NCBI RefSeq assembly: GCF_041080835.1
Contig: NZ_CP129683.1
Coordinates: 1,054,001 to 1,118,000 of the forward strand
Reading direction: 5' to 3'
Length of the DNA: 64,000 nt
DNA from: Bifidobacterium sp. WK012_4_13
GTDB taxonomy: Bacteria; Actinomycetota; Actinomycetes; Actinomycetales; Bifidobacteriaceae
This document shows positions 29,406-42,698 of the stretch, piece after piece. A program made the translations under genes and the position numbers. A model generated the notes under the pieces. It saw only the letters and a list, made by a program, of their open reading frames with translations, did no database searches and was not told where the DNA came from. How positions within the stretch are numbered: the stretch's first letter is position 1; each line of letters starts with the position of its first letter.

Positions 29406-30026
29406 TCACGTTGCGATGTCGCTCAGCTCCTCTTGCAACAGATATGGCAAATCGTCCTTTCGGATTTCTCCGCTGCCGATTCTGGCCTTGCAGGACTTGC
29501 ACAGACCCCTGAAAACAACCTGCGCCTCGAAGATCTCCATGTCGTGCGTATCCGATGGCGTCAGGCATGGAGCATGGCCAACGACGCAGTCGACGTCTTC
29601 GACACGGCCGCACACAACGCACTGCACATGGTGGTGGTTATCGGCAACCCTGGTCTCCCAACGCACGCTCGAAGAATCCGGAAGGCTCACGCGTCGGACC
29701 AGACCATATTGCTCCAACTGCTGCAGAATCACATAGGCGCCCTGTGTCGTGAGGTTTTCTCGGTCCCCGGCATTGACTGAGGCGATGATCTCTCCGGCAG
29801 AACTATGCGGGTGTGACTCTAGGATCGAGAGCACCGCGAGACGTTGCGAGGTTACTCGGATATGGGCTGCACGAAGATGCGAACGCCAATCCGTTGAAGG
29901 TTTCGCCACCGTTGAAACCTGTGGAGCATGGTCTGATGTGACCTTCATGACCGTTTGCACGCCCGGCAGAGAGCGTTTCCGCGCCAGTGACCCGTGCCCT
30001 GAGTTGTTCTCGCCTATGTTGCTCAC
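29406..30026 (-). CDS. Fur-family metalloregulator (Fur/PerR/Zur)
   Basis: The 206 residues carry a winged helix (RVTSQRLAVLSILESHPHSSAGEII) and a metal-binding half with HHHVQCVVCGRVEDVDC and a later CKSC, i.e. the two CxxC pairs of the structural zinc site. It starts with GTG at 30026; a shorter start at 29948 (MKVTSDHAP) is also possible and would remove an unconserved 26-residue arm. TATAGT lies 8 bases before the GTG and there is no ribosome site, pointing to a leaderless message. The neighbour on the same strand is an NADH oxidase, which favours a PerR-like peroxide role, but Fur and Zur remain possible. Confidence 0.85.
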   Translation of the reverse strand: MSNIGENNSGHGSLARKRSLPGVQTVMKVTSDHAPQVSTVAKPSTDWRSHLRAAHIRVTSQRLAVLSILESHPHSSAGEIIASVNAGDRENLTTQGAYVILQQLEQYGLVRRVSLPDSSSVRWETRVADNHHHVQCVVCGRVEDVDCVVGHAPCLTPSDTHDMEIFEAQVVFRGLCKSCKARIGSGEIRKDDLPYLLQEELSDIAT

Positions 30027-30141
30027 ATAATCAGACTATATCATTGTTTTGGATAATTCAAATCTAAGAATACTTCGTCTCTTCAGACGCTCAAGGTGCT
30101 GAAAAACTCATGTTGAGGCGGTTCCCTCCGCATATGACACC

Positions 30142-30260
30142 GAGATTCCGAGTTTTGCGGCAATCTCGAAGTATCAGGAGACAAAATCGGCTATATCGCG
30201 CACGCATATCAACGAAAAAATGCGTATGTATTTCGGAATTGCCGCAAAACTCGGAATCTC
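30142..30260. repeat. Long inverted repeat (23-bp arms) in intergenic region 30027-30433
   Basis: The arms 30142-30164 and 30238-30260 are perfect reverse complements (core ATTCCGAGTTTTGCGGCAAT) and pairing continues inward for 6 more bases with two imperfect positions. The 61-base loop holds a nested repeat ACGCAT/ATGCGT. It lies between the Fur gene promoter and the atp terminator, with no reading frame. It could be a miniature mobile repeat or a regulatory RNA hairpin. The rest of 30027-30433 holds only the Fur promoter and the atp terminator. Confidence 0.8.
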
Positions 30261-30364
30261 AATTCAGAATCAATGATATTGGGCGCACACAGTCAAGCAT
30301 CCAGCCAAACAGGCAAGAGTGGGATGCAGAAAAACATGCTGTTGCCACACGACAGCAAAAACAA

Positions 30365-30404
30365 GTGGGGTGGGTCACGAACGAAAGTTCGTGACCCACC
30401 CCAC
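30365..30404 (-). terminator. Rho-independent terminator of the atp operon
   Basis: An 18-bp perfect stem (GTGGGGTGGGTCACGAAC and its complement) with a GAAA tetraloop, followed on the minus strand by TTGTTTTTG, 30 bases after the atpC stop. Very strong terminator geometry. Confidence 0.93.
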
Positions 30405-30433
30405 TGTCAAGGCGAATCGCTGCTCACCAGCGC

Positions 30434-30745
30434 TCAGCCGGCAAGAACATCCGAATCCTCGGAACCTTCGGCAACGACCGATCCACGATCGACCGCAACG
30501 GTCAGTCTGTTGGAGTCGAAAGCTATGAAGCCATTGTCGACCTTGAAGGATTGACGGGCGCCCTCCGGATCGACGACCGTGACCGTGCCGCTTTTAATGA
30601 CGGTAAGCACAGGCTCGTGATTCGGAAGGATGCCCATGCCGCCCTCGGAGGCCGGTATGGTGACGGATCGTGCCTTCCCCGACCACACCGGACGATCGGC
30701 TGCAACGATGTTGACTGCCATCGTCGATTTTTCAACGCCTGCCAT
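30434..30745 (-). CDS. atpC: ATP synthase epsilon subunit
   Basis: The 103-residue subunit of the F1 central stalk, a beta-sandwich protein: VNIVAADRPVWSGKARSVTIPASEGGMGILPNHEP is the family signature (split here by one line only: residues 11 to about 45). The C-terminal helical hairpin of E. coli epsilon is missing, as usual for the short actinobacterial form. The ATG at 30745 lies directly after the atpD stop with AAGGG inside atpD; the frame could also start at 30721. Last gene of the operon. Confidence 0.93.
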   Translation of the reverse strand: MAGVEKSTMAVNIVAADRPVWSGKARSVTIPASEGGMGILPNHEPVLTVIKSGTVTVVDPEGARQSFKVDNGFIAFDSNRLTVAVDRGSVVAEGSEDSDVLAG

Positions 30746-30747
30746 GA

Positions 30748-33203
<2,456 letters not shown>

Positions 33204-33206
33204 AGA

Positions 33207-34835
<1,629 letters not shown>

Positions 34836-34894
34836 GATCACTCCTTACATTATTTTCTGGTTGATAAGTATGTTCCGTGTCTGCGTCTACGTAT

Positions 34895-35722
34895 CTAGGC
34901 GGGGACTGAGACCATCTGTTTCAGACGCTGCAATTGAGCGACGACCGTGCTGTCATGCACCTCTGCGCCATATTGGATTCGCATCCCACCAAGAACCCTT
35001 GGATCCACCACCGAATTGACATGGACGGGATGTCCGAGCTTCGAGGAATAAGCGGCAATTATCTTGCTGAATTGTTCCTTTCTCAGGGGTATCGCCGAAG
35101 TAACGGTGACGACGGACTCGCCCATATGATGGGAAATCTCATCGATGAGCCATTGCAGGGTCGAAAGGAAGCGACGATTGCGCAAATCACGCGTGGCGTG
35201 CTGGGCCAGCCGCACCGTCAATGGATTCAGACGCTGATTCGTCAACAGTTCATTGAGGAATGCAACGCGGCTGTCCGCTGACATGCGGGTGTCGGAAAGT
35301 CTTGCACGCACCGCAGCGATGTTGATGAATGCGGAATGTATCTTCGCAAGTTCAATCGCCACCGTCGACGTCACACCTTTCACGTCCGCGTAGTATAAGG
35401 TCGCATCGACCGCCAAATCCTCGACGGCGTTTGCGATATGGTCGACGCGACTCCATTTTCTTGACACGAGATCTTCAAGAATCTCACGAGTCAGTGCAGT
35501 GGCCTGATCCCCGATCAGGGTATCGGTCAATGCGATCTTGTCCTGAGCGGGACGTGAAGGATCGGTCAATGCACGTTCCACCGCCGCATTGTCGTCGAGC
35601 ATATTGGCAAAGTCAAAGAGCTCTGTCGCGACCACGCCGGACTGAACGCCGGAATCGCGCAGCTTGGAAGCGAATTTCTGTCGGGCTACCTTGTCGGAAG
35701 CCAGTGAAGTTTCACCGCGCAT
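34895..35722 (-). CDS. atpH: ATP synthase delta subunit
   Basis: Peripheral-stalk subunit linking F1 to subunit b. The 275 residues are longer than the roughly 180 of E. coli; the C-terminal part contains the conserved VTVTSAIPLRKEQFSKI and HVNSVVDPRVLGGMRIQYG. Extended delta subunits are known in actinobacteria. It lies between atpF and atpA. Confidence 0.93.
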   Translation of the reverse strand: MRGETSLASDKVARQKFASKLRDSGVQSGVVATELFDFANMLDDNAAVERALTDPSRPAQDKIALTDTLIGDQATALTREILEDLVSRKWSRVDHIANAVEDLAVDATLYYADVKGVTSTVAIELAKIHSAFINIAAVRARLSDTRMSADSRVAFLNELLTNQRLNPLTVRLAQHATRDLRNRRFLSTLQWLIDEISHHMGESVVTVTSAIPLRKEQFSKIIAAYSSKLGHPVHVNSVVDPRVLGGMRIQYGAEVHDSTVVAQLQRLKQMVSVPA

Positions 35723-35758
35723 GGCACATCCCCTTCCCGATGCCTGTCGTATTCAAGC

Positions 35759-36295
35759 TCAAGCCGCCTTGTCCTTGTCCTGGCCAAGCTCGTCGATCAT
35801 GGAATCCAGCATCGAGGACTGAACCGAATCATCCTGAAGTCTGGTTCCCAGAATCTTGCCCGCGAGCGAAGTCGCCAATGCGCCGACCTCACCTTTGAGA
35901 CTCACAAGAGCCTGCTGCTGCTGGGATTCAATGGAACGCTGGGCATTGGCAGTGATCTGCGAGGCTTCCGTCTCAGCGCGGCTGCGAGCATCGGCGATGA
36001 TATGCGATGCCTCTGCACGAGCGTCATCGCGAATCTTCGAAGCGTCTATCCGAGCTGAACTCAGCTGGTCCTCGAACTTCTTCTTCGCCGCGTCCGCCTC
36101 TTCCTGAGCGATCTGTGCCTTGTTGATTCCGCCTTCGATCTTGCTTGCGCGTTCATCGAAGATCGTTTGGAATCTGGGCAAGAAGAACCTATAGAAGAAC
36201 AAGGCTATGACCACGAGAATAATCAGTGACCAAACGATGTCATATATCTTAGGCAGAAAGAGCTGAATACCGCTTGTCTGAGCTAACGTCACCAT
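35759..36295 (-). CDS. atpF: ATP synthase b subunit
   Basis: Peripheral stalk of Fo, 178 residues: one N-terminal membrane helix (about 18-38, IVWSLIILVVIALFFYRFFL) followed by a long charged amphipathic helix rich in Ala, Glu, Gln and Arg (EEADAAKKKFEDQL) that forms the coiled-coil dimer. AGGAGG precedes the ATG. Confidence 0.96.
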   Translation of the reverse strand: MVTLAQTSGIQLFLPKIYDIVWSLIILVVIALFFYRFFLPRFQTIFDERASKIEGGINKAQIAQEEADAAKKKFEDQLSSARIDASKIRDDARAEASHIIADARSRAETEASQITANAQRSIESQQQQALVSLKGEVGALATSLAGKILGTRLQDDSVQSSMLDSMIDELGQDKDKAA

Positions 36296-36356
36296 GCCAT
36301 CCTCCTTTCCTTAACTCTTGCAACTACTTGTTTCGAAGCTTCGAAATTCAAGGTAA

Positions 36357-36611
<255 letters not shown>

Positions 36612-36652
36612 TTATGCCAAGCCGTGATTATTGGAAAAAATAAGTTGTTGCA

Positions 36653-37459
36653 TCATGCTTCCTCGGGATAGCTCAGATTGATGTAGACCGTCGTGAGGGT
36701 TGCAAAAATGAATGCCTGAAGTGCGGCGACGAATGATTCGAAGAGTGTCATGACGAATGCCGCGATGAGCATGAATCCACCCATCGGAGTCATGAGCTTG
36801 TTCGTCACATCCACCAGGAAATACTGGGTCGCTGCCAGGCACAGTTCCAGGATGAAGTATCCGGCCAGCATGTTGGCGAAGAGTCGAACCATCAGGGACA
36901 CCGGGCGAACTATCAGCACATCGAGGAGCTGCATGGGCAGGACGATGATGAGCACGGGAATCGGCACGCCCTGTGGTATCAGTTCGTGGTGAAGGTACTT
37001 CAGGAGACCCTGCTCGCGTGCCGCAGCGATCCAATACTGGAAGAAGGTCCACACGGCGAACACCAGAGGCATGGCAATCGTCGCCGTTGCAGCGATGTTT
37101 GCCCCTGGAATGACCTCGCACACATTGAACAGGAAAATGGTGAGGAACATCGTGGTGATCATCGGCACGTAGCGCCTTCCACGGCGTTCACCCATGACCT
37201 CGTATACGATCTTGTTCCGGATGAAGTCAAGCATCCACTCGACTGCACCCTGCCATCTGCCGGGAATCAGCTTCGATCGCAGCGCAGTGATGCCAAGCAC
37301 AAGAAGAATGACCAGGGTCATCACGATACGGACCAGCATGATCCTATTGATTGCGAATGGCGTGCCCTGGAACAGTATCTCTGGAGGAAGGAAGTCATTA
37401 ATCGTCGGAAAGTCTGGACCTGATGCCAAAACCATCTGTGCACTTACCAATCCCGCCAT
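36653..37459 (-). CDS. atpB: ATP synthase a subunit
   Basis: Proton-channel subunit of Fo, 268 residues with five to six membrane helices. The essential Arg is in SLMVRLFANMLAGYF and the last helices read QAFIFATLTTVYINLSY. The ATG at 37459 has AGGAGG 7 bases upstream; the longer frame to 37567 is unsupported. First gene of the operon; no atpI is seen upstream. Confidence 0.96.
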   Translation of the reverse strand: MAGLVSAQMVLASGPDFPTINDFLPPEILFQGTPFAINRIMLVRIVMTLVILLVLGITALRSKLIPGRWQGAVEWMLDFIRNKIVYEVMGERRGRRYVPMITTMFLTIFLFNVCEVIPGANIAATATIAMPLVFAVWTFFQYWIAAAREQGLLKYLHHELIPQGVPIPVLIIVLPMQLLDVLIVRPVSLMVRLFANMLAGYFILELCLAATQYFLVDVTNKLMTPMGGFMLIAAFVMTLFESFVAALQAFIFATLTTVYINLSYPEEA

Positions 37460-37492
37460 CAAGCGCCTCCTAAATCTCTCAAACAAGCATTC

Positions 37493-37501
37493 AATATAAC
37501 A
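37493..37501 (-). promoter_or_regulatory. Candidate extended -10 promoter of the atp operon
   Basis: TGTTATATT on the minus strand is a TGnTATAAT-like extended -10 element 34 bases before the atpB start. TTGTCA stands further upstream but with a spacing too long for a canonical -35. Prediction only. Confidence 0.45.
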
Positions 37502-38248
37502 CCATTTATTGATTCTGTTGTGACAATCATGTTTCTGAGAACAAGCCAAGGAATGCAGCCGTCCCATCCGACTGCAAGCTCTTCAGTCTTTTGATGGGAT
37601 GCGGCATCCGGCTCCTTTTCAGGGGAACAGTAATCGGTCTACTTGCAAGCTTGGATAAACGATGGCACTGTGCATCGATTGCCGTCCATGAGTTTCTGAT
37701 TCCTTGACGTGAGTGAGGGTCCTGATCACTGGCTGTCACCATCGTAGAATCACGCTAATCCTTGGAATCACAGTGGTGGAAGCGACCCTGCATCGATGGG
37801 CATTCCGGTGTGTGAAGGAACGGTGAATTTTATGAATATTTCGGTCATCTCAACGTCATTCCGTCGGCCGTGACACACTTCACCGGCCCATCTTCCTCCA
37901 CCAAGGATCTGCCGCATCTTTCCACGCCGTGACGAATGCCTCAGTCTGATGCCCCATGCCGAGTCCAGAGGAGCAATGGTTGGCCTGTCACGGATCTGTC
38001 ATTGGCCCGTCCCTGCATCCGGGCGACGAATTCCATGCACCCAGAGTCGCGTGAGGACGCACGGTCCACCAAGTCGGACATCGCCTGGGCGACATCATCC
38101 GGACATCCGAATCGCAACTCTCAGCTGCGCAGAGGATGAAATCCTTGACGCTGAGCTGCTCGGCAGGTCGATGACTGTGGCATGAATCGCCGTGAAACAT
38201 TGCCACGAAGATCCTGCAGCATGTGCCGACAGCTATGTGTGCCTGCAG
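37502..38248. other. Long gene-free region between metA and atpB
   Basis: About 750 bases in which I find no supported gene: the short frames on both strands have no ribosome sites, no family similarity and irregular composition. It holds the end of the metA unit and the atp promoter region. No tRNA, repeat or clear terminator was seen. It may contain a decayed gene or an RNA that I cannot recognise. Confidence 0.5.
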
Positions 38249-39256
38249 CTATGTGAATGGCAGATAGCCATCTTTTCTTGGGCTCTCCGGACTATGACGA
38301 ATCGAGCGGTCGGTGCCCAGTCTCTTCTCTGCACGCAGCTGCGGAATCTCGCTCAGATCGTAAGGCGTTGTCTGATACACCCAGTTAAGCCAGTTGCGCC
38401 AGAGCAGGTTGGCGTGCGCGCGCCATGAAAAGAGGGGTTCCAGCGTGGGATCGTCATGAGGGAAGTAGTTATGTGGAAATGGCACATTGCTCATGCCCCG
38501 CCGCATGTCCCGTTCATATTCTTCCTTGAGGGTGTATTTGCCATATTCCCAGTGCCCGATTGCGAATACCTCCGAAAAATCCTTGGTCGCAAGCAGACCC
38601 GGACCTGAGTCAGGCCCCCAGGTAAGCACCTGAAGATCGGGGTGCTTGGCTATGTCGCCTTCGTCCATCGATGCCAGTCTCGAGTGCGGCTGCAACGCGA
38701 TCTCATCGAATCCATTGGTGATGAAGCAGTACTCATCCTGCAAGAATTGCGGAAAGACTCCAAAGATTTTCTTGTCCAGCACATGCTTGCGAATGCCATA
38801 TCTATAGCTCAGCGCACCCATGGCACCCCAGCAAAGATACATGGTTGAAAATACGTGCGAACTGGCCCAATCGAGGATGGTCTTGAATTCGTCCCAGTAA
38901 TCGACATCCTCGAAAGGAAGGTGCTCGACCGGAGCGCCGGTTACGACGAGACCGTCATAGCAATTGTCTTCAAGCACATCGAGCGTTTCATAGAACTTCA
39001 CGAGATGGTCATGGCTCGTGTGAGTCGCCTCGTGAGTCGAGGTCTTCATGAAGTCAACGTCCACCTGAAGCGGCGACTTTGAGATCAGGCGAAGAAGCTG
39101 GGTTTCCGTTTCGATCTTCTTGGGCATCAGATTCAGGACGACAAGACGTAGAGGACGGACGTTCTGTGCTTCCGCCTCTGGTTTTTCAAGCGCAAAGATG
39201 CGCTCTGAATCTAAGATCGCCCTTGCAGGAAGACCACTCGGAATATTAATCGGCAT
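38249..39256 (-). CDS. metA: Homoserine O-acetyltransferase of the MetA type
   Basis: First committed step of methionine synthesis, acylating homoserine. The 335-residue protein starts MPINIPSGLPARAIL behind AGGGG; with this start the catalytic residues fall at Cys142 (MYLCWGAMGAL), His235 and Glu237 (IGHWEYGKYT), exactly as in the family. Residue 111 is Glu (TGAPVEHLPF). In this family Glu111 is known to favour acetyl-CoA and Gly111 succinyl-CoA, so the enzyme is predicted to be an acetyltransferase despite the common name succinyltransferase. The product would pair with hom-derived homoserine. The 38-residue tail after the conserved part is charged. Confidence 0.93.
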   Translation of the reverse strand: MPINIPSGLPARAILDSERIFALEKPEAEAQNVRPLRLVVLNLMPKKIETETQLLRLISKSPLQVDVDFMKTSTHEATHTSHDHLVKFYETLDVLEDNCYDGLVVTGAPVEHLPFEDVDYWDEFKTILDWASSHVFSTMYLCWGAMGALSYRYGIRKHVLDKKIFGVFPQFLQDEYCFITNGFDEIALQPHSRLASMDEGDIAKHPDLQVLTWGPDSGPGLLATKDFSEVFAIGHWEYGKYTLKEEYERDMRRGMSNVPFPHNYFPHDDPTLEPLFSWRAHANLLWRNWLNWVYQTTPYDLSEIPQLRAEKRLGTDRSIRHSPESPRKDGYLPFT

Positions 39257-39438
39257 ATCCCCTATTATTGCAACCCTTTTGCGATGTGGAAAGCGCTGAG
39301 AGCCGAAGTGGCGCGTCGCCCTTGAACGGCCGCTCCTCGACACCCTCATTTTCCTTATTGCCATGAAAGGACAACCCACCCATTTGACAAAAATCAATTA
39401 ATGAATAAGATTGATAAACGCTGCTGTAAGGCAGCCGT

Positions 39439-39512
39439 CGCGGGGTGGAGCAGTTCGGTAGCTCGCTGGGCTCATAACCCAGAGGTCTCAGGTTCAAATC
39501 CTGACCCCGCTA
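39439..39512 (+). tRNA. Initiator tRNA-fMet (anticodon CAT)
   Basis: CGCGGGG at the 5' end pairs with CCCCGCT except at position 1 (C1 opposite T72), the mark of initiator tRNAs. The anticodon stem has the three G-C pairs GGG/CCC around CTCATAA. T-arm CAGGTTCAAATCCTG. CCA is not encoded. A terminator follows. The gene is also a possible integration site, see the 3'-end fragment at 48216. Confidence 0.97.
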
Positions 39513-39517
39513 CTGAT

Positions 39518-39546
39518 AAGCCCGGAATCTCAATGGTTCCGGGCTT
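39518..39546 (+). terminator. Terminator of tRNA-fMet
   Basis: AAGCCCGGAA and TTCCGGGCTT form a 10-bp stem with a 9-base loop, followed by TTGTTTTCT, directly after the tRNA. Confidence 0.9.
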
Positions 39547-39730
39547 TTGTTTTCTCTTTGATTCGAGCAGAGTAACCTAGAAGTCCACTATAGAATAAAC
39601 CTCGGCTGCCACTGGCGCTATTTTGGGATACCAATTTCGTGGGTCATCTGCCAAAGTGCGCCCGACTGTTAGTTGGTGCGCGATCTGGACCTGGGGTGTT
39701 GGTGTGGAAATTCGTGGATTATTAGGCACG

Positions 39731-40021
39731 GAAGATGCTTCGGACTGTTTTCTGGTTGGTATGTCGTGTCAGTCGCCTGTTAGGGGAATGGCTCGTTGTG
39801 GACGATATGGCCCTGTTGTCACAGCAGTCAATTATCGGGCTCAGATACACTTTCCCGTTGCCAGTCGCGGGCCCGCACGCGCGTCCGGGCGAGCCAGCGA
39901 TGCCTTCGCATGCGATCCATGCCGACGATACGTGGCAATCGCCACCCTCTTCCTCTCGGCCGCATAAATGACCTTCGTCTGATTCTCCAAAATAGACCAG
40001 AAGACGGTCCGAAGCATCTTC
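39731..40021. repeat. Region bounded by 26-bp inverted repeats (MITE-like or invertible)
   Basis: Arms 39731-39756 (GAAGATGCTTCGGAC onward) and 39996-40021 are reverse complements at 24 of 26 positions and enclose 239 bases. Both arms, read inward, contain an ATG followed by the same codons (MLRTVFW), but neither inner frame gives a protein I recognise. The whole gap 39553-40091 holds no supported gene. Could be a miniature inverted-repeat element, remains of an insertion sequence, or an invertible switch; no recombinase is near. Confidence 0.75.
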
Positions 40022-40091
40022 TGCCCATCAGCTCATTCCTCGTTCAAGGCGTGTATTCCTTGACCACCATCGAGCAGGCAATTGATTGCTG

Positions 40092-40712
40092 TCAGCGTGC
40101 CTGTGGACCAGATTCCGATAGGCCTCTCAAAACATGAACCGCTGGTTTGACTTGGAGGTATACGATCAGTCCCACACCGCATAATGCAAGAAGAAACAAT
40201 CCACTGGTGAACCAGCGCAAGCTGAGATACACGACGAGGCAGAAGACGATCGGCATGGCAATGAGCATCAGTGTATATTGCAATTTGCCAAAGCCGACGA
40301 TAAGGGCGTTCCACAGGGTTTTCGAGACCGTATTGTCATAGCACGACAGTAGCGGCCACACCCAAATGAAAGCCGTCAACCAGACAACGACGAAGACAAT
40401 CTGAAATGGGATCAATGCAGAGATTCGAAGCAGTATGGAGAAAGGGAATACGAACGCTCCGATAAGTGCAAGCACAAGCCATGCGACAGTGGATTTTCGA
40501 AAGTTAGAGCGGAAGGCGGCAAGAAAATTCCTGGTCAGATGCCCTTGCTGCATGATGTCCTTGCGTGCCGCGTAGAAGCCTGCGGTCAGTGACGCTCCCA
40601 AGGTAACTAGGGGAATGCTGCAGACAACAATCAGAACATTGAGGATGACGATATTCACAAAATATGTCATTGCCTGCGAGAACAACGAGTCTTGTGAGAA
40701 GAGATTTTTCAC
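40092..40712 (-). CDS. DUF624 (YesL-like) membrane protein
   Basis: A 206-residue protein with about five hydrophobic segments; SQAMTYFVNIVILNVLIVVC near the N-terminus followed by SIPLVTLGAS is the DUF624 signature. Family members accompany carbohydrate ABC transporters and their function is unknown. The start is a GTG at 40712 with AGGA 8 bases upstream. It lies 39 bases after the glycoside hydrolase gene and ends the sugar-locus gene line. Confidence 0.87.
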   Translation of the reverse strand: MKNLFSQDSLFSQAMTYFVNIVILNVLIVVCSIPLVTLGASLTAGFYAARKDIMQQGHLTRNFLAAFRSNFRKSTVAWLVLALIGAFVFPFSILLRISALIPFQIVFVVVWLTAFIWVWPLLSCYDNTVSKTLWNALIVGFGKLQYTLMLIAMPIVFCLVVYLSLRWFTSGLFLLALCGVGLIVYLQVKPAVHVLRGLSESGPQAR

Positions 40713-40751
40713 TGTTGATTCCTGAACCTTCTATGCCTTCCACTTCTTCGG

Positions 40752-42662
40752 TCACGCTTGCAGAACCGAGCCTACCGCAATTGCAGTCGCTGCCGACCAC
40801 CCCTGCGGATGGCATGACTCCGGATAAGGAATCGGGGTTCCTCTCTTCGGCTCGCCTGAATACAGTTCGGGAACTCTTCCGTGAAATGCCGTTGCAGCCG
40901 AAAGCAGCTGACGGGCGATGACCTTTGCCTCGTGCAAGTATCCCTCCTGGACCATTCCAAGCATGATAATTGCACTATCGTGAGGCCACACAGATCCGCA
41001 ATGGTAGCTCAGAGGCCAATACCCCCCATTCCCGGCACTCAACGTTCGAACGCCATATCCAGAGAGAAGATCATCAGACATGATTCTGTCTACGATGAGC
41101 TTCACACCTTGCCCATCGACTATGCCAGTCCCCAACAGATGACCTATGTTACTCGTCAGCGAATCCACCTGGCGCTTGTCCTTATCCAACGCGACAGCCG
41201 GATAATCACCATTGGGGTCTGAAATCCAGAATTTCTCGTTGAATGCAGCCTTGAGATTGCCCGCCCAGTGTCTGATTGCCTCCGAACCCTGCAGACCGTA
41301 CTCATCAAGCAGCTCCGCCCCGAGCGTTGCAGCCTGGTAGGCATATCCTTGAACCTCGCACAACGCCAAAGGTCCGGATGCCAGACGACCATCCTTCCAT
41401 CGTATGGATTCCCGAGAGTCCTTCCATCCTTGGTTGTTCAGACCCTTTCCCGAATAATCGAAGTATTCGACGAATCCATCGCCATCCGCATCGCCGTAAT
41501 CAGTGAGCCACCGCAACGCTCGTTTCAACGATCCAAGCAATGGACGTACGGCATCATCCGAAAGACCGCTTTCTTTTGCCTTTGCAAGCAGAATTATCCA
41601 CAGCGAGGTGGAATCGATGCTTCCGTAATAGATGGGTGGCAACTGCACAGCATGGGACGGCTTTTCATTGTCGATCAACGAGGGCGTTCTGAGTTCGTGA
41701 AGAATCTTCCCTGGTTGACAGTTCGTGAGAACGTCAGTGCTCTCACCTTGATACTCTGCCAGAATCCTGAGTGTTCCACCCGCCAATTCTTGTGTCAGTG
41801 GCAGAAGGAATCTCGCCGCCCATAGACTGTCTCTACCGAATAAGGTGAAATACCACGGTGCTCCGGCAGCAATGAACGCATCGTCGGGATGCCCTTCAAC
41901 ACTCATTCGCAGACTTCGCAAATCATCGAGCGCAGTCTTCACCCAGCTTTGCAGAGGAGTGTCCGATTCCTCATGCTTTTGACATTCCCACTCGCAGGGC
42001 TTTTCAGCAGCTTCGACGATGGAGGGCACGTCCTCGAAGGTGAGCTTCCACGAAGCAACGTTGACAGACGACTGTTCACATGGCAGAGTCCAAGTAATCA
42101 AAACGGTATCATCACGAACCGAGATGATTCCACTCGGAGCATCTATTCTGAACCTCACCCCTGAGCATGTGATGGAACACTGTGAGTCATCCGTTCCTTG
42201 TATGGACTCGACGTTCGGCGAATGCCTCAACCTTGCAGAGCTGCCGCTACGAATGGTCTGCATCGTAGAAAGATCGATGCTCAGACTGACCGAGAATTCC
42301 ACCATGCGGGGCTGCACATAACTGCTGGTTTGCACATACCGAACGCCTAACGATTGCGTACCGATCGTACGAGTCTCATCGATTCTGATGTTTGGCTCTT
42401 CCTGCGGCATCGCAACTGATGCGTCGAGATACACATGATGGGAATTGGTTGAACCATCAATCGAGTTTGCAATGGGTATCACGCGCCGACCGTCAAGCGA
42501 GCAGTCGGCCTGGGACAGAATTCGCATGTCCCCATAGAACAGGCCGCATGGCACAGTCCCATCAATCGTCCCGTCGTTGTTCATCCACAGTTGCAGCGGC
42601 GCAGAAAGGATAACGGATTTGTCATGAATCCAAGGTTCATGCTGCCTTTCAAGATTAGCCAT
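40752..42662 (-). CDS. Glycoside hydrolase, amylo-alpha-1,6-glucosidase / glycogen-debranching type
   Basis: A 636-residue cytoplasmic enzyme without signal peptide. Residues 1-230 form a beta-sandwich N-terminal domain of the GDE_N type (PCGLFYGDMRILSQ), the rest an alpha/alpha barrel related to GH63/GDE enzymes: GAPWYFTLFGRDSLWAARFL, DADGDGFVEYFDYSGKGLNN, GWKDSRESI, SVWPHDSAIIMLGM. Acidic residues in GRDS, DSRES and the PHDS segment are the likely active-site region. It would cleave an oligosaccharide brought in by the ABC transporter encoded upstream. Exact linkage unknown; related proteins act on glucosides or mannosylglycerate. Confidence 0.82.
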   Translation of the reverse strand: MANLERQHEPWIHDKSVILSAPLQLWMNNDGTIDGTVPCGLFYGDMRILSQADCSLDGRRVIPIANSIDGSTNSHHVYLDASVAMPQEEPNIRIDETRTIGTQSLGVRYVQTSSYVQPRMVEFSVSLSIDLSTMQTIRSGSSARLRHSPNVESIQGTDDSQCSITCSGVRFRIDAPSGIISVRDDTVLITWTLPCEQSSVNVASWKLTFEDVPSIVEAAEKPCEWECQKHEESDTPLQSWVKTALDDLRSLRMSVEGHPDDAFIAAGAPWYFTLFGRDSLWAARFLLPLTQELAGGTLRILAEYQGESTDVLTNCQPGKILHELRTPSLIDNEKPSHAVQLPPIYYGSIDSTSLWIILLAKAKESGLSDDAVRPLLGSLKRALRWLTDYGDADGDGFVEYFDYSGKGLNNQGWKDSRESIRWKDGRLASGPLALCEVQGYAYQAATLGAELLDEYGLQGSEAIRHWAGNLKAAFNEKFWISDPNGDYPAVALDKDKRQVDSLTSNIGHLLGTGIVDGQGVKLIVDRIMSDDLLSGYGVRTLSAGNGGYWPLSYHCGSVWPHDSAIIMLGMVQEGYLHEAKVIARQLLSAATAFHGRVPELYSGEPKRGTPIPYPESCHPQGWSAATAIAVGSVLQA

Positions 42663-42698
42663 CGATGTTTTCCACTCCAGACAAGAAACAGATAATAT

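Noticed and set aside
37949..38206. Small frames on both strands between metA and atpB
   Set aside because: Irregular composition, no ribosome sites, overlapping one another on opposite strands.
39257..39438. SAM riboswitch in the metA leader
   Set aside because: The leader shows none of the conserved SAM-I/II/IV core sequences that I can recall, only scattered GC-rich hairpins.
39623..39967. 114-residue plus-strand frame downstream of tRNA-fMet
   Set aside because: No ribosome site, no similarity, and it crosses the left arm of the inverted-repeat element.
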